DNA of 64,000 bases from Scatophagus argus (Eukaryota > Chordata > Actinopteri > Scatophagidae). Below, in pieces: positions 30,860-44,500 of this stretch. Below the pieces are notes generated by a model that searched no databases, had not been told where the DNA came from, and saw only the letters and a list, made by a program, of their open reading frames with translations. Within the stretch, counting starts at the first letter, position 1. Every line of letters starts with the position of its first letter. The stretch spans positions 16,258,501-16,322,500 of the forward strand of contig NC_058501.1 in assembly GCF_020382885.2 (NCBI RefSeq), read 5' to 3'. Both the position numbers and the translations under genes were made by a program.

Positions 30860-33800
30860 TCACATCTTAGCTTCCTTCTTGACTTTGAGGAACTCGGCCA
30901 TGTTAGAAAAGTATTTCTGGTTGGCTTCAGCCACCTTCTTCTCTGCAGCCTGTGGGTTCACGATCTCCAGCCCCTGCAGACGAGAGCATAATGGTTTACT
31001 AAGATGAACCTTCATAGTACTCAGGAGACATCAAATCAAGGAGGATGTTTACTTCTTTTTACCTGCAGAGGAGTGAAAGCTACACTGGAGCTCGTTCCTG
31101 AAGAGCGATCTCTGACTGTTGACTTTCCTCCGTACGTCATGCTTTGCTTCTGCAGCGTCCTCTGTTGTGTACAGCAAAAAAAATTACACTTAAGAGGCTG
31201 AAGATAATCTATTAGTCAATGCTGGAGTGGAAATGAGCCGTGAATGAGTTTACCTGGAGGGATTTGGAGATTCTGGCCTTGGTGGCCTCGTTGACCTGAG
31301 CCTGCCTGACGCGGCCGCTGCCGCTCTTCCCCAGCTGACCAAGACTGAAGCCCAGATCCTCCTGATATGCATCATCTTCAATCTGCAACATCAGAAAAGC
31401 TTAAACTTTCACTTCTTGGTTTAAAAAAAAAAAAAAAAAAAAAAAAAAGTCTAGTCTTGAATAAACACACAGAATATTTTTTTACATTATCCTCCAAGTC
31501 TGCCACTAAAGGTATTTTCATCATCAATTAAAGCAGATTACTTTCACAGTGAACTGACTGTTTAGTCTGTAAACGTCAAAAGCAGTGAAAAATGCTCATT
31601 TCCCAGAACCCAAAGTGAAGTCAGAAGCTGCTTTAGCTTCAGCCCTCATCCTCTCAGGAGTTACAACAGCCAACCACAGGAACTGAGGTGAGCAACACGA
31701 GGCTTGTGTGAGGTGTTTGTGTGCGTTTATATTTAGATGCTCTGGAAGGAGAGAGCATCTTGGTTCATCATCAGTGTAGGTTCCTGTATATTTGATATAT
31801 GTGTACTGGAACTACTTTCATCTCTTGCACATTGCCCACATATGAGACGTAACAGAAAATACGTTCATACAGGTGACAAACAAAAGAATAAATATAGAAC
31901 ATACTGCAGGAAAACGAACAACGCAGGGGTAAATTGAAGTAAGCATGGTTGAACAAGCTGAGAGATACAGAACGTAAGATAGAAAATATCTACTGACCTC
32001 AGCGAAGGTCATCCTGTTGGCATGTTTCCTGATCTCTGTCAGCCCGAGACGCTCCTTCATCTTTCGATACCTTCAGATAAAAAGAAAAGAGTGGTGTTGG
32101 TGCATATATAGAAAACTTATGTAACATCCTCGTTGTGCTTATACATGCAGCTGTCTCTTGCCCCTTGCTCTCGTTTTGCTCTAGATTTACTCTAAAAAGC
32201 AGCTGACAGATTCTGTACCTTCTTCCTCCTCTCTTCTTCCTCTGTCCATCCAGTGGGGCTGGTAGCGGTTTGACCTGCTTCACTGGTGGAGGCTCCTGCC
32301 ATTTATCAAACTTCCTCTCTATTTCTTCCTTAAGTTCATAGCCAACCTGCAAAAAAACAAAACAAAACAAACAAAAAAAAAAACCAAAAAACAGTTACCA
32401 CCAGGGGTCAGAAAGGAATTAAATTTTTTCTTTAATACAGAGGCATGCAATACTAAAAATACAACAAATCAATTACTGATAGTTACAGGGAGGTGTAATT
32501 TCAACTTGAAGGAAGATATTTGTAAAATGCTGGTTCTTTTTATATGTTAATGAAGACAAGAGTCCTGTTTGTACAGCTAATCAAAGTTCGGCATTCATGT
32601 GCATGTGCTACATTTGGACCGTCACCTTGCCATCCGAACTCTCATGGAAACTGTCCACTCGGCTAGCCAGAGTGCACTTTGCAGCCACCAGACGAGCCGC
32701 CTTCCTCCTGAGGTCCTTAAGACAAAAATGGAAGACCAGTATTAGGTACAAGGTCCCTGTGGTGAGTTAAAAGCACAAAACACTGCAATGTGTGATTATG
32801 GTATTATATTTACTGACAGGTGGTAGTGACTGCACAACATCACAGTGGTAGATGAATCCAGTGTGGGGCAGCAGGGAGGTGCTGCTGAAGCCAGACAGGG
32901 TTCTTCTCTGGGCTCCCAGCAGCATGAGGTTACAGGCGGGCATCTTTGAGAGGTTAGTGAGGCCACCAGCAATACCTGCAGACCAGAAAGGGAAAAAGAG
33001 AAAAAAAAAGGCTCCAGTTGTAATCTCAATGTATTTAAAAAGTTAAAAGTTGATCCTTTCTTCCATCTCTCACCCATGATCTTGGCTGCTGTTGACGCTC
33101 CAACAATGATGGACAGATTTGGGGCAATGAAAGACATCCTGGACTCTACATATTCATATATCTTGTGTTTGGACTGGTTCAGCTCCAGAGCCATATCACA
33201 CGCCTCCTCCAGCTGCTTCAATTCATCTTCACTTAGCAGTGACCTACAACCACGAAAACATAAACCTTAACAAGTCTCATGGTGACAATGAGGATGCAGT
33301 TGTGTGGAGAGAGAAAGAAAAAATAAAAAGAATTTTAAAAATTTAAAAATCGATATGCGACAAGATCTGCCAACTAACCCCTGTGTGGTCGAAGCTGTGA
33401 CACTGACCACCATGATGGTGGCGTTGGTGAGGATTTGCTGCAGAGTTTCATTGTTCTTGCACTTCTCCAGATTGTTTCCCAATTCCTGAGCAGAAAACAC
33501 AAATGTAGGATATATGATGCTCAAACTAAATAACAGAAGGTAACAGGAATTTTTTGATAAAAGATAAAACCATTGAGGAACATTTGTGGGGGTGTAAAAA
33601 TTATTAAAATAAACTTTAAATCATCACAATAACCCATTGGGTTAAGCAGTGTAGCATCTTTAATATGAAAGATAGCACAAACTGAAACTGCTTTGCTATG
33701 AAAAAGGTGACTGTAACTCCGAACCACAGACTTACTAACATTTGTTTAAATAACCCATAAATATATTTACAAAAAATGTAATTTATTACTGTCCCTGTGC

Positions 33801-34692
33801 AGTAATTGTACTCTGTACAAATTATAAATAGTGCACAAATAGCAACTCTGGGCTCCTTACTGTCATTTTGAAATGGGGTCTTGGTACAAACATTTCACCT
33901 CATCTCACCTTGACTGTGCGAATGTAATCAAGAGAATCTGGCACCAGAGACTCAAGCTCAGGGAACCTCTTAGAGTACTTGTCTCGAGTAAACTTGTGAA
34001 TAATATCTGAAACCGAGAAGAAAGAAAAAAACATCAGAAAACTCAGAAAAACATTAAACCCTTTATATTTTTAACAAAACCAAGAATAGCCAACTCACTG
34101 AGTTCATTGTCAATCTCTACTGTGAGATTATTGGCTGCTACAATCAGTCGGTATTCTGGATCAGCCTCAACTGGACCCGAGACTAAAAGGGAAAAAAAGA
34201 CCAAAAAGAAAAAAAAAAAATCATAGCAAATTTATTCTGATTTTTTATTAACTTTCACCTAAAATAAAAATTGGTCTCAAACTTACAAAATACTGACAAA
34301 CACACAATGTGAAACACGCAAAAGGATCACACTCACCCTCTGAGTTCTTGCGCTGCTTTCCAATATACCCTGAAATTTTGTCCATAATCTCTGAAAACTA
34401 CAGACAAAAGAGATTTAGTTAAGACACACTACCATAAACGTCAGACTGTGTAACACTCTCATAAGATGCAACTCACCTGTTTGCTATTGCGGAGCTTGGC
34501 GATTGATGCAACACTCTCAGCTTTACTGTAGTCCACCTCCATCTCTTCTGGGATGTCCTCCAGCCCCCCTTCAGCTCTTCCTTGCGATGCCTCTCCATCA
34601 CTCTCTCCTTCCTCCCCCTCTGGATACAACCCGTCCTCTCCCTCATCTCCAGCCTCCTCCAGGTCAGCCAGGAGCTCATCCGCCAGGGACAT
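30860..34692 (-). CDS. prpf31: Pre-mRNA processing factor 31, U4/U6 snRNP protein (13 coding exons, 508 aa)
   Basis: Exons on the - strand: 34477-34692, 34337-34397, 34099-34182, 33909-34006, 33379-33485, 33074-33243, 32818-32975, 32626-32715, 32219-32346, 31998-32070, 31254-31382, 31063-31161, 30860-30973, summing to 1527 nt in phase. The protein starts MSLADELLADLEEAGDE, followed by an acidic region. It has the Nop domain with SFIAPNLSIIVGASTAAKIM and GLTNLSKMPACNLMLLGAQ, the basic nuclear localisation signal RKKRGGRRYRKMKE (about 364-377) and the Prp31 C-terminal domain ending NQKYFSNMAEFLKVKKEAKM. It binds 15.5K and U4 snRNA and is needed for U4/U6.U5 tri-snRNP assembly in the nucleus. 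In humans its haploinsufficiency causes retinitis pigmentosa 11. The human protein is 499 aa. The last residues differ from the human LMST end. Confidence 0.97.
31421..31448. repeat. Poly(A) tract in a prpf31 intron
   Basis: About 27 consecutive A residues on the + strand. It may be the tail of a retroposed copy or simple slippage, and no element body was recognised next to it. Confidence 0.8.
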
Positions 34693-35630
34693 CTATAATC
34701 ACCAGCACATAGCTTGAGGACATCAGCCAGCTGGGATCCCAAGGACCACTGAGGGTCTTGAGCGTTACCGACTTTACCACAGCGTGACCACTATAGAACA
34801 ATCTTCGTTTTTCTAATGTAATATCCATGACAACAGCTGCACTTCATCTAAAGTTTCTGAACATCACACAGCCATGAAACCCAAATGCTGTCTTTCTGGT
34901 CTTCGTAGTAAAATTTTCTTTTCTCTCAGTTATAGCTGAGTGAAATAAAAAGTTATTGTCCCATTCACATTGCTGATCTGCTCTAAGAGACCACGACCAA
35001 CAGCTTAAATAACACATTTTATAAAAGCATCAAAGCAGACATGGAAGTAAATCTGAGGAATCACAAGAAGGTTAAAGTGACATGAATGTAATTAAAGAAT
35101 ATGGAAAATGCCACAGATAGAAAAAAGGCACATTTCTGTTAGTTTTACTGTTTCTTTTCACGGCTTTCATTATAATATGAACAATGAACAAGCAATTTAA
35201 ATAAACCACTTACGCTCTTTTCTACATTTGGCAAAGATGTTTGTCAATTCGTGCATTTTACAACACAAATATCGGTCAGTTTAATGGGTAAATACCAGAC
35301 CTTAATATGAATAATCGTTAGCTATTGCACTACAAAAGCCACAAAATCCTCAGATGGGATTTGTTGACCCCAAGTCATGTGTAACTTACTGAAAGTGGGG
35401 TTAATTTCAAAAAACAAAACAGATACAGCTTAACACAGCACTGTTCAGACTCTGAAACAACAGCAATAAACGGATAAATTATGCGCCAAACAAAGACTGA
35501 ATATGCTGAATTAAGAAAAAATGTTTAATGTCGCGTATAGTTTATACTACCTAGCTAGCTAGCGTTAGCAAACGTTGGCTAAACGAAACCAGTACGGTTA
35601 CCAAACGCTTTTTAAGCATCATAAGCTTAC

Positions 35631-35790
35631 CTCTAAGTTCAAATTCCGGTCACCACGAGAGACGAAGACAAATGTGTCTTACAGAGGTTTCGGGGTTTTC
35701 TGTATTAAGGTAAACCGAGTCTTAATATGATGTTTTCGTCGTCAACCCGCGGCCAACTATAGCTGCTGTAGCGTTTGTCGCAGACTAAAT
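35631..35790 (-). promoter_or_regulatory. prpf31 leader exon and promoter
   Basis: On the minus strand a leader exon ends AACTTAGAG/GTAAGC at 35631. The region just upstream (35700-35790) has CpGs and no TATA. The exact start is not visible. It lies only about 80 bases from the putative lmtk3 polyadenylation signal. Confidence 0.45.
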
Positions 35791-35866
35791 ACGTAACGAC
35801 CTTCGAACGGCTTTCTGGGAAATTGGGTCAAAACAGGTATCCCTTTACGAATACAAAACGATACGA

Positions 35867-35872
35867 TTTATT
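35867..35872 (-). terminator. Candidate lmtk3 polyadenylation signal (AATAAA on the minus strand)
   Basis: The last good hexamer of the lmtk3 transcript direction before the prpf31 promoter. It would give a 3' UTR of about 1.35 kb. The wording AATGACAATAAAT is also reminiscent of a LINE tail, so the signal could have come from an insertion. Confidence 0.35.
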
Positions 35873-37221
35873 GTCATTAAACAGTTCAGTAAGAGGTTCA
35901 CATTTTTAAGTTTTTATTTCCCCTTGTTTATACATTATCCCTTGAAAACCATTCTTTAAACAATACAGGTTTTAAACCAACATTTAAATAGACTAAACCA
36001 ATGAACTAGCTGGGTTTCGACTGTAGGATGGACTTGTCGTTAGTAGAAAATGGGGTAAATTAACAGATACACAAACAAATGGAGTTATTTACTGATGAAA
36101 GGCTTTGACTTTTCATGCTAAGCTACATTAAACAAGGTAAAAGAATGACAAGACAGCTAAAAATCCATAGACATTGGAAAATAATGACACTACATTACAG
36201 GACATAGTTCCATACAGATTGGCATATATTAACAAGTAAAATTATACAAAATACTTCTTTTTTTTTTTTTAGCAATTAAGACGTTTGGGAAAATATTTTT
36301 GATTTATTTGTTATGAAGATCTTAGAGAATGTATAACCTAAACGCATTCTGTCCCAAACAAATTATAACTAATATATGTTAATTGCAGAAAAGCAAATAA
36401 ATAAATAGATTCATAAATTAAATAAATAACCAAATAAATAAAATATTGCATGTAAACTGGCTTTACATAAATAAGTAAAACAATATAATAAATATATAAA
36501 CAAATTGCAATAACGCCAGAGAAATCTTTTTAGAACTAAAAGTATAAAGAAGCATAGCTTGTTTAATTTTTCGTGCAGTCTAAGAATACATCTAAAAGTA
36601 AACAGCTCTAAAATGATATTGTATACACTTGTATTATGATATTTGTACAAATGCAAATGAGTATTCTCAAATACAGGAGTCAAGCGATTTCTGTTCCAAA
36701 CTGCTGCCTACAAGAACAACTGACTGACTGCAATGAAAAACGTCTTTAATAAAGAGAGGACTGGAATCCGAGCATTTACATAGACAGATTAATGACGAAA
36801 GAAAGTGCATTCCCCACACATATGGGGAATAATACAACAAAATGAAGCAGAAAAAAGAGAAGGTAAGCTGGTACACAGCAAGACTCCCACTGCATAGCTG
36901 TCAAATCTGTTTCAGATTTTACAAAGCTCCAGGCTCCTCTTCTCCTAACATATGCTGCCTTTTCCAAAGACTTCTGTAGCTGAAGGCTATGAATAAACTC
37001 TGTAAATAGTGGCAGGCGGGAGCACAACAAGCCCTGTCATACAAAATCCTGTCGCTGGTAAAACCTGGAATGTGTCCAGCTTTTAGAACGGGAGTCTCAT
37101 TCTTTCAGTCGCCTATTCAATAAAAAAATAGCCTCTGGGTGAATGGCTGGTTGTTGGGGTTAATTCACTTGCCAGTCCAAGAGGGTTTCGGCTCTAAAGG
37201 TTCCCACGATGACATATTAGA
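35873..37221 (-). other. Probable lmtk3 3' UTR
   Basis: AT-rich and without supported exons. It contains AAATAAATAAAT-like runs near 36395-36500. The C-terminal lmtk3 exon lies immediately to the right. Confidence 0.4.
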
Positions 37222-40200
37222 TCACACCAAGTGGGGGTCGTTGGCAGGGCTGACAGTGAAGCGTGATGATGTCACTGGATTGGCCCCCACAGGCGACCTT
37301 GGTTTGATTGATAAATCTTCTTTCCTTTTTGATTCTTTGCCCTTGACGTTTGGCCCTGATGGGAAAAAACAAACAAACAAACAAACAAAATGAAGCGCTA
37401 TGTGAAGGAACACTTGTTAGGCTCTCAGACTGAGTTGTGCTTTCCTAAACCATTTCCTGTTACCTCCATTTTATCATTAGATGATGCTCATATTAGGTCA
37501 GGATTCATGGGGGAGGCCAACACTTAAGTCATAACCTCATATGTGTTGCTGAATATAAAATCTATTCATAAATCTGCCAAGTAATATTGTGGATTAAACG
37601 GAGGAATTGTTTAGATGTAATGTATAGTATATGGAGTGCTTTTGTTTTTATTGTCAGGCCAGACAGGAATAAATGTTTTTCTTTAGTCTCTTTGTCAGTT
37701 ACCTCGATATATTTTTAATTCACAGAAAGAGTTGAATTATTTTACCCTGTTGAGTGTTTATGTTTGAATTAAAGTCATCTGTTTGAACATAGAGATTTGG
37801 ATAAATACAGCCCTTAAATCGCACTTTTGTGTGGCTCTTGTGTGGTCCCACACACACTATTATAACTATCCTAAAACTAAAAATATCAACACAGGGACCA
37901 CAGGTGGATTATTGAACAGGCCTACTGGGCACAGGCACGTTGCACCTGGACAAGAGCCCAGGTGACTGGTAATATTTCTCGTTGAATAGTCACAGAGCTA
38001 ATATAAAAGTATGAATATTCGGATCACGTTGCGTTGCTCCAGATGCCCTGAAAGTATCTGCCAAACAAACCCAATTCAATTTCCTTCACATTACAGCTGC
38101 AGAACATAGAAGCGACAGTAGCATTTTATTAAAATGTAGGAAACGAGAGAAGCAGTTTAAATCAGAGATGAATATTAAGTATAAACTAAATACTGAAATT
38201 CAGATGAAGTTTTTAAACAAACAGCAGCACCTGAGATTTCTGTTTCACCTGTACAAAGTCACAAAGGAGTGCTGCACCTATGTAGGAGGAGTGGAGGGAT
38301 TTTACAAGCCTGTGCCCATGTTGTCTCATAATAAAGACACTGAAACACGTGACTTTGACGGCACTGACATATACAGTAAGATACAAGTGGGAAAATAAAG
38401 ATATAATTTATATCTATTAATATAACCACACAGAAGCAATACGAGACAGTTTTTACTTAAAAATAACTCAAAGGGAACACAGTCTCTTCTTCCAGTGCTT
38501 TGAAGTTTCAACTCTAAGGGCTACAAAAGATCATGAAAGCATCTAATTTTGGAGTTTTTGCATTTCTGTCTATGTGAACAGCCCAAAGGAAACTCTGAGC
38601 CCAAAACTTTCATTAATCTGTGAAATGAGGTGACCAGCATACCATACAGAGAGAGGGAGTCAAGATAGCAGATGAAAACGTATTTGGAAACACAGCTTAG
38701 GCTTGTATTGTTGACAGTTCCACACAGTCCAGGGGGATAATAACCAACGATTAATACTGGCTGCATATTTGTACAAGAGATGGATGAACTGTAGGATTTT
38801 CATTTTGGTGGGTGAAGATGAGTTAGGGGCTTATCACATACATGTTTAGAAAGAAACATGTCCTCGATTTATGTGTATTATCTTTACCATCTGATAAGAC
38901 TAATAGTCTCCAGCAGGCTGGCAGCTCTGTGATGTTGTACTCAAGCACAGCAGTACTTTGAACTGAATGCTAACATGGGCGTGCTACCTGCACAATGATA
39001 CCACCCAACACACAGCTGAGGATGATGGGAATGAAGTTTGGAACAAATTGAAATTTTGATCTGATGATGGTGCTAAATGACAAGTTATCACGGCGTTGGT
39101 AGAGAGACAGTCAATTGATCACCACATTCAGTGAGACTCGTCCTCTGGGGGCTGTGAATGTCTGTATAAAATTTAAGAGCAATCTCTGAACTATTTGTTG
39201 AGCTATAGCAGGCAGGCTTGGCTGAAAAGATCGTCTCCTCATTCAACGTCTCACGATGAATGCTGGGTGTTTTTGATCTTACCACGCAAATCCAACTTGG
39301 TGCTTTTGACAGACACTGGGGCTGGACTAGTGGGCGCTGAAGTACTCAACTCATTGGTTGGAGTTTCCTGTTGCAATAAAACAGAAAAGTGAGGTCTCTC
39401 TTTGTTGTATCTATCATGATCGCTTATAAATAAATTATTGAAAGTAAGGAAATACCTGATCAAAAAGATAGATTGTGACATCATCAAAAAAGGAGACATT
39501 TCTTCCTCTGTCCTTCTCTCTGTCCATGGATTCCTTGGGTGATTTCAGCAGACTCCTCAGCCCGACGCGCTTGTCCACGTCTGTTTCTGTGACAACGATC
39601 ACCCTCCGGGAGCTTTCGTCCTCCTGCTCGTCCTCTTCCTCATCGTCAGGGTCACTTCCCGAGGACAGTCCTCTCCGTCTTCCAATCCGATTTCCAATTG
39701 CACCGTCCCCGAATCCTCCTTTACCGGTGGGGGTGAGGGGAAGAGTCAGAGCAAGAGGAGGGAGGGCGAGTGACAGACGAGCTAGTTTTGCTGTGAAAAT
39801 GTGACAAGGGAAGAGGTGTAAGATATGCGTAATACCAGATAAGAGTTCTCGTCTAAGTAGAAGTACGCAATGGTCCCTACCTGTGCAAACTTGTTAGATA
39901 GAGTTTCATAGATCACTTGCATCAAACCAAGAACTGAAACTTGACATAATTGACATCCACTTTTTTCGTATTTCTTCTTTCTTTTATCTTCAGGTTGAAG
40001 ATATTTAATTAACGATGCCCTTGTTTGTTTTTTATCTTTATGTTTACATCGTTTTCTATGTCATGTTTGGTTTTGTTTTTACCACAGTACAAATACTGTA
40101 AAGAAAAAAAAGCTCCAAGCTATTTCATCTTTTTTCCTGTCTCTCTTCGCTGTATGTCATTTAAAGCACGCTTTCCCATCCAATAGTGTTTCCCACAATG

Positions 40201-41474
40201 CTGCAAGGGACTAGGGAAGCCCTTAATTTAGCTTAACAACACGTTGTGGTGAGGCACTGCAGTGACGCTCATGGAGGACTGTGGTCAAGGTCAGTTCCTT
40301 GTTAAGAAGAGTGAAAAAACCAATGAAGAGGGAAACAAATTTTGACACAACCACAACATTTACAAATTCTTCCAGAGGAGTAACTGACTAAGAAGAATTA
40401 ATAATCAGCTTTATTGGCAGTATATATATATTTTTACATACACACCACTGAATTTGTCTTCTGCATTTAACCCATCTTTAGTTGAACACACATGCAACAC
40501 CCAGCAAAATACATGCAGTGAAATACACAGGAGCAGTGGGCTGCCACTATCAAGCACCCAGGAGCAAATTGGGGGTTAAGTGCCTTGCTCAAGGGCACAT
40601 GAGCCGGCTAATGGAGGGGGGGAGTATTTTTCGCATTAATCACTCCACCACACCCAAATTTTTCCTGTCCGTACAGTGGGGGAATCAATCCACTGACCCT
40701 CCGATCACAAGCTGCTTCTCCAACCTCTAGGCTATGGCTGCCCCTAAAAACTACTCTTAAATGGCTAGAAACTACTGTGATGTACTCTACATGTTAGTCT
40801 AACAGACATATCTCCATATATAACCAATGGCCACATATGTACATTTGTATTTATCTCTGTGATTTAGCTAAACATGCAACATGTGGGTACCTTTCATTGC
40901 CTGGTTTGCAGTAGGCTGAGGGGTTGAGACCTCAGGCTGCTCAATCACAGTGAGTGGTTCTGCTTTAGTTTCATCTGACTCAGTGTGTGGCTGAATGCTG
41001 GGGGTAGTTTCCTGCTCCTTGTGGCTGAAACAGCAACAAAACACACGCACAAAAAGTGAAAATGAAAATGTGAATATTAAAGGGTCTCACGTCACAAAAC
41101 ATCTGTGTGGAAATTAGCAATGACATTTTATTTATGGTGCTCACACTTTTGAACAGTTAGAACAGTTTCATTGGAAATATGTCTGTAATATATCCACAGC
41201 AACAGGAACAGAGAAAGAGATCTTGATATTTTATTGTATGAACATTGAAAATGAAAATATATTCATCCCCACAATACTGGGATGAATACCTCAAAAGCTT
41301 TACAAATAAAACTATAATTTTCTGTGCGACGAAATACTTCAAAGCCCCTGACATCATTGATTAGGATGTTTTCTGTGAATCTTCCAGGACTTTGAGGACT
41401 CCTTAAGATACCATTAGAGCTTTGTATGAAACATTTGTAAAAACGCTTTACACATACATACATACACATACCTT

Positions 41475-41537
<63 letters not shown>

Positions 41538-44500
41538 AAACACACAGCATACCATAGACTGGCACTAAGTGCACTTTATTTACTTTACTTTGTCTTTTAT
41601 ATTTTTCTTAAGTATTCATTTTAAATCTTTGCTCCTATTTATATGTGTGCATTGGAGCCGAGAATCTTTACAAAATTTCATTGTGCTCGCATAATGACAA
41701 TAAAGACTCTTGAATCTTGAAATGCTTTTTTGTACTTTGAGTGAATCGACCCTTTATCCTAATGTGTCATATGTCATTCAGAATCAGATTTCGAAGTTCA
41801 TACCTTTCATCCTCTTTTTGCTCTTTCACTGTGACCAGCTCAGTGCTGTCCTCTGTGATTTGTTCCCCCCACGGCCGGAGCATCACTGTGTCTTTAACAG
41901 TCGATCCCCAAAGCACATTTGTTTTCACATTCTCACTGAGGGAGAACTGCAGCCTCTCCTCACACACCTGAAGCAACAAAACAAATAAATAAAGAGAGGT
42001 GAATAAACTCAGAAAGGTAATAATGAGGAGCAGTCTTTACGCTCTTACAAAAGACCACAAGAAAACACGCTCACCTGCATCATGAGGCCATTCTTTGTTG
42101 TCATCTTTGAGAGAGATCCCTGGTCTTTGACATCAGATGTTTGGCCTGGGGATCTCTGCCCGTCATTCCTCTCCTCTTGAGATGATAGTTTGTCCCGAGG
42201 ATCCAGGATCATATATGGCACAGACTCTGCCAGCTTATCAGAATTATCAGAGAACTCGTCCTCCTTCACATCCATCCTGCTCCCCTCGCCTGTATTACTA
42301 TCACCAACATTGCTGCCTTTCTGATCAGGCGTTTTCTTCAAAGACTCCAGGAGTTCCAGGTTCCCCAGGAAAAGATCACCCAAAGAGTCCTCCTCATCCC
42401 CAGATATGCAGCACAGTTGTTCCAGTTTTTCAAAATCCTCCAGGGGTTCCTCATCCAAATCCTTCCACTCAGAAATCAGTAACTCTGGGAGATTGTTGAG
42501 TGGAACTTGGGGAGAAGACGGGCTGTCAGATGATGTTTTCTGGAACAGGTCGTTACGTTCATCATGCTTTTCAGTGTCGGGTGTAAGGTTGCTATCATCG
42601 GCCAGTGTTATATGCACAGAGGGGAGGTTTAGATTGGCTGAGATTCCTATACTCTGAGTTGTAGCAGGTGGCTCTGAGATATCTGTGTTGTGAGTTGTGG
42701 AAATATACAGCTCTGTCTCAGTGCTAGCAGTAAAGTCTTCCAGATTAATGTGACTAATAAACTCCTCTGCCTCTATAACAGATGGTGGCGGACTAGGAAA
42801 AGAGTCATCTAAACTCTCCAATTTATCATCTTGCACATCAAGGTCTATGCTTGGTGGAGGACTAGGAAAATCTACTGAGCTGAAATTGTCTACCTGTGGA
42901 TATGACTGATCTATCTCTGCATGCACATCAAGGTCACTGGAACAAGAGATGGGATTGGATGGAAGGGGCGAGTCTCTGTAATCCTCCTCTGTGCTCATCA
43001 TACCCACTCTCTCTTCTATGTATTGCCCAGCAAGCCACGGTCTCATTTCAGTCTCTGAATCTAAGCCAGACTCAACATTTTCCAGTTCTGCAAAGTTCAT
43101 GTGAGGACCTTCGCTGTTGCAAATAGATATATTTGAGCTTTTATTCTCTAAAGTTTGACTAAAGTCATTCTCCAAATTAGAGCTTGTCTCTTTGTCAACA
43201 CGCTCAGCCGATGTCTGTTCCTCTTCTTGTATTTTGCAAGGGTGATTCTGAGGCCATCTGTTAAAATTTTGATTCTCCTCCATCTCTGTGGAGTCTGGCA
43301 GACCTTCCCTGTCTCTGACTCTCTCTGGACATGACAAAATCTTTCCTTCCTCCAAAGTCTCCTTCTCTGGGATTTCTATATTCTCTACTTCGATGTCTAA
43401 GATTTCTCTTTTCACGTCTGGGTTAAAGCTGACAATTTCTCCAAGGTTCTCAATATTTTCCTCTTGTTGTACAGTCTGTTGTTCACCACCATCTTCAGAG
43501 TCCCACTTTTCCTTCATGACAAGATTATCAGCAAGTCCTTGTGTTTCATCATTCCAGGTTTCTTCACAGCCCTCCAAGACAGCAGGATGAGGTTCACTTT
43601 CAGCAAGTTCATCGTTTTCTTCAGTCTCCCAAAACTCCTGTCCCACAACGAGTCTCTCTCCCACCTCCCAGGCCTTGTTGCCGAACCCAGAGAATAATTC
43701 AGATCTTAGTTCAGTGTCTTGGCACCTCCTTTCAGGAGAGGCCCACTGGTCATTTTCATCAGGCCACAAACGCAAGTCCCTTGATTGTGAAAAACGGTGG
43801 CAGTCAAACTCTCCCCTAACCACAGCAGATCCTGTACGTTCTTCATCCTCCTCCAGTGCAATCCATAACTCTTTAGTTTTCACATCCAGGCCTTCACAGA
43901 GGTCTTTACCTGGATTGTTAGCCGAGTCCGTCCAACTTGCCGCTCCTCTCAGGGGCGACTTTTCCTTCATGCCATTACTCAGCTCTGCTGCAGCCAGCTG
44001 TTTCTCTGCCTCTGTCATGACCTTTTTGTCCTCGCTGCCATCTGAGCAGTGCAGGTTTCTCAGACCCAGCTCATTGTGATCTAAACCAGGTCCCTCTTCA
44101 TGTCTCTCGGGTTCTTCAATACCTGTCTTCCCATCGTCACTTGGCTCAACTTCTGACAGGGTTTCATCGCTAAGTTTGGCATAAGGGGATTGAATGCCGT
44201 ACAGTTTAGATAATTTTGACTCTTTGTTGTCGACCTGTGTTGGTGTAACAGATTCCACAGTGTCATTTCCACACTTGAGGCGGTTCAGTGCAGAGAGATC
44301 AATATCCATCTCTGTAGCAATTGTTAAATCATTGTCGCTGGGCCTTAATACGTAATCCTTTGACTGGCTGCCAGACACAGACGTGATCAAAATATCTGTC
44401 TCAACAATGCTCTTGGAATGCAGATGTAAATTATTCTCTGCAGAGTCCTGGTATTTGCACTCTGTTATCTGAGAGACGATGCCGTCTGTGAAGTGTGGGA

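Noticed and set aside
38168-38398. 76-residue + strand frame in the last lmtk3 intron
   Set aside because: AT-rich, no splice signals, no recognisable domain, and located inside an intron of the opposite strand.
39251-39367. Stop at 39251 as the normal end of lmtk3
   Set aside because: A good donor at 39283 and an in-phase downstream exon carrying the family C-terminal motif SRFTVSPA make the longer form the better model. The short end is kept only as a possible variant.
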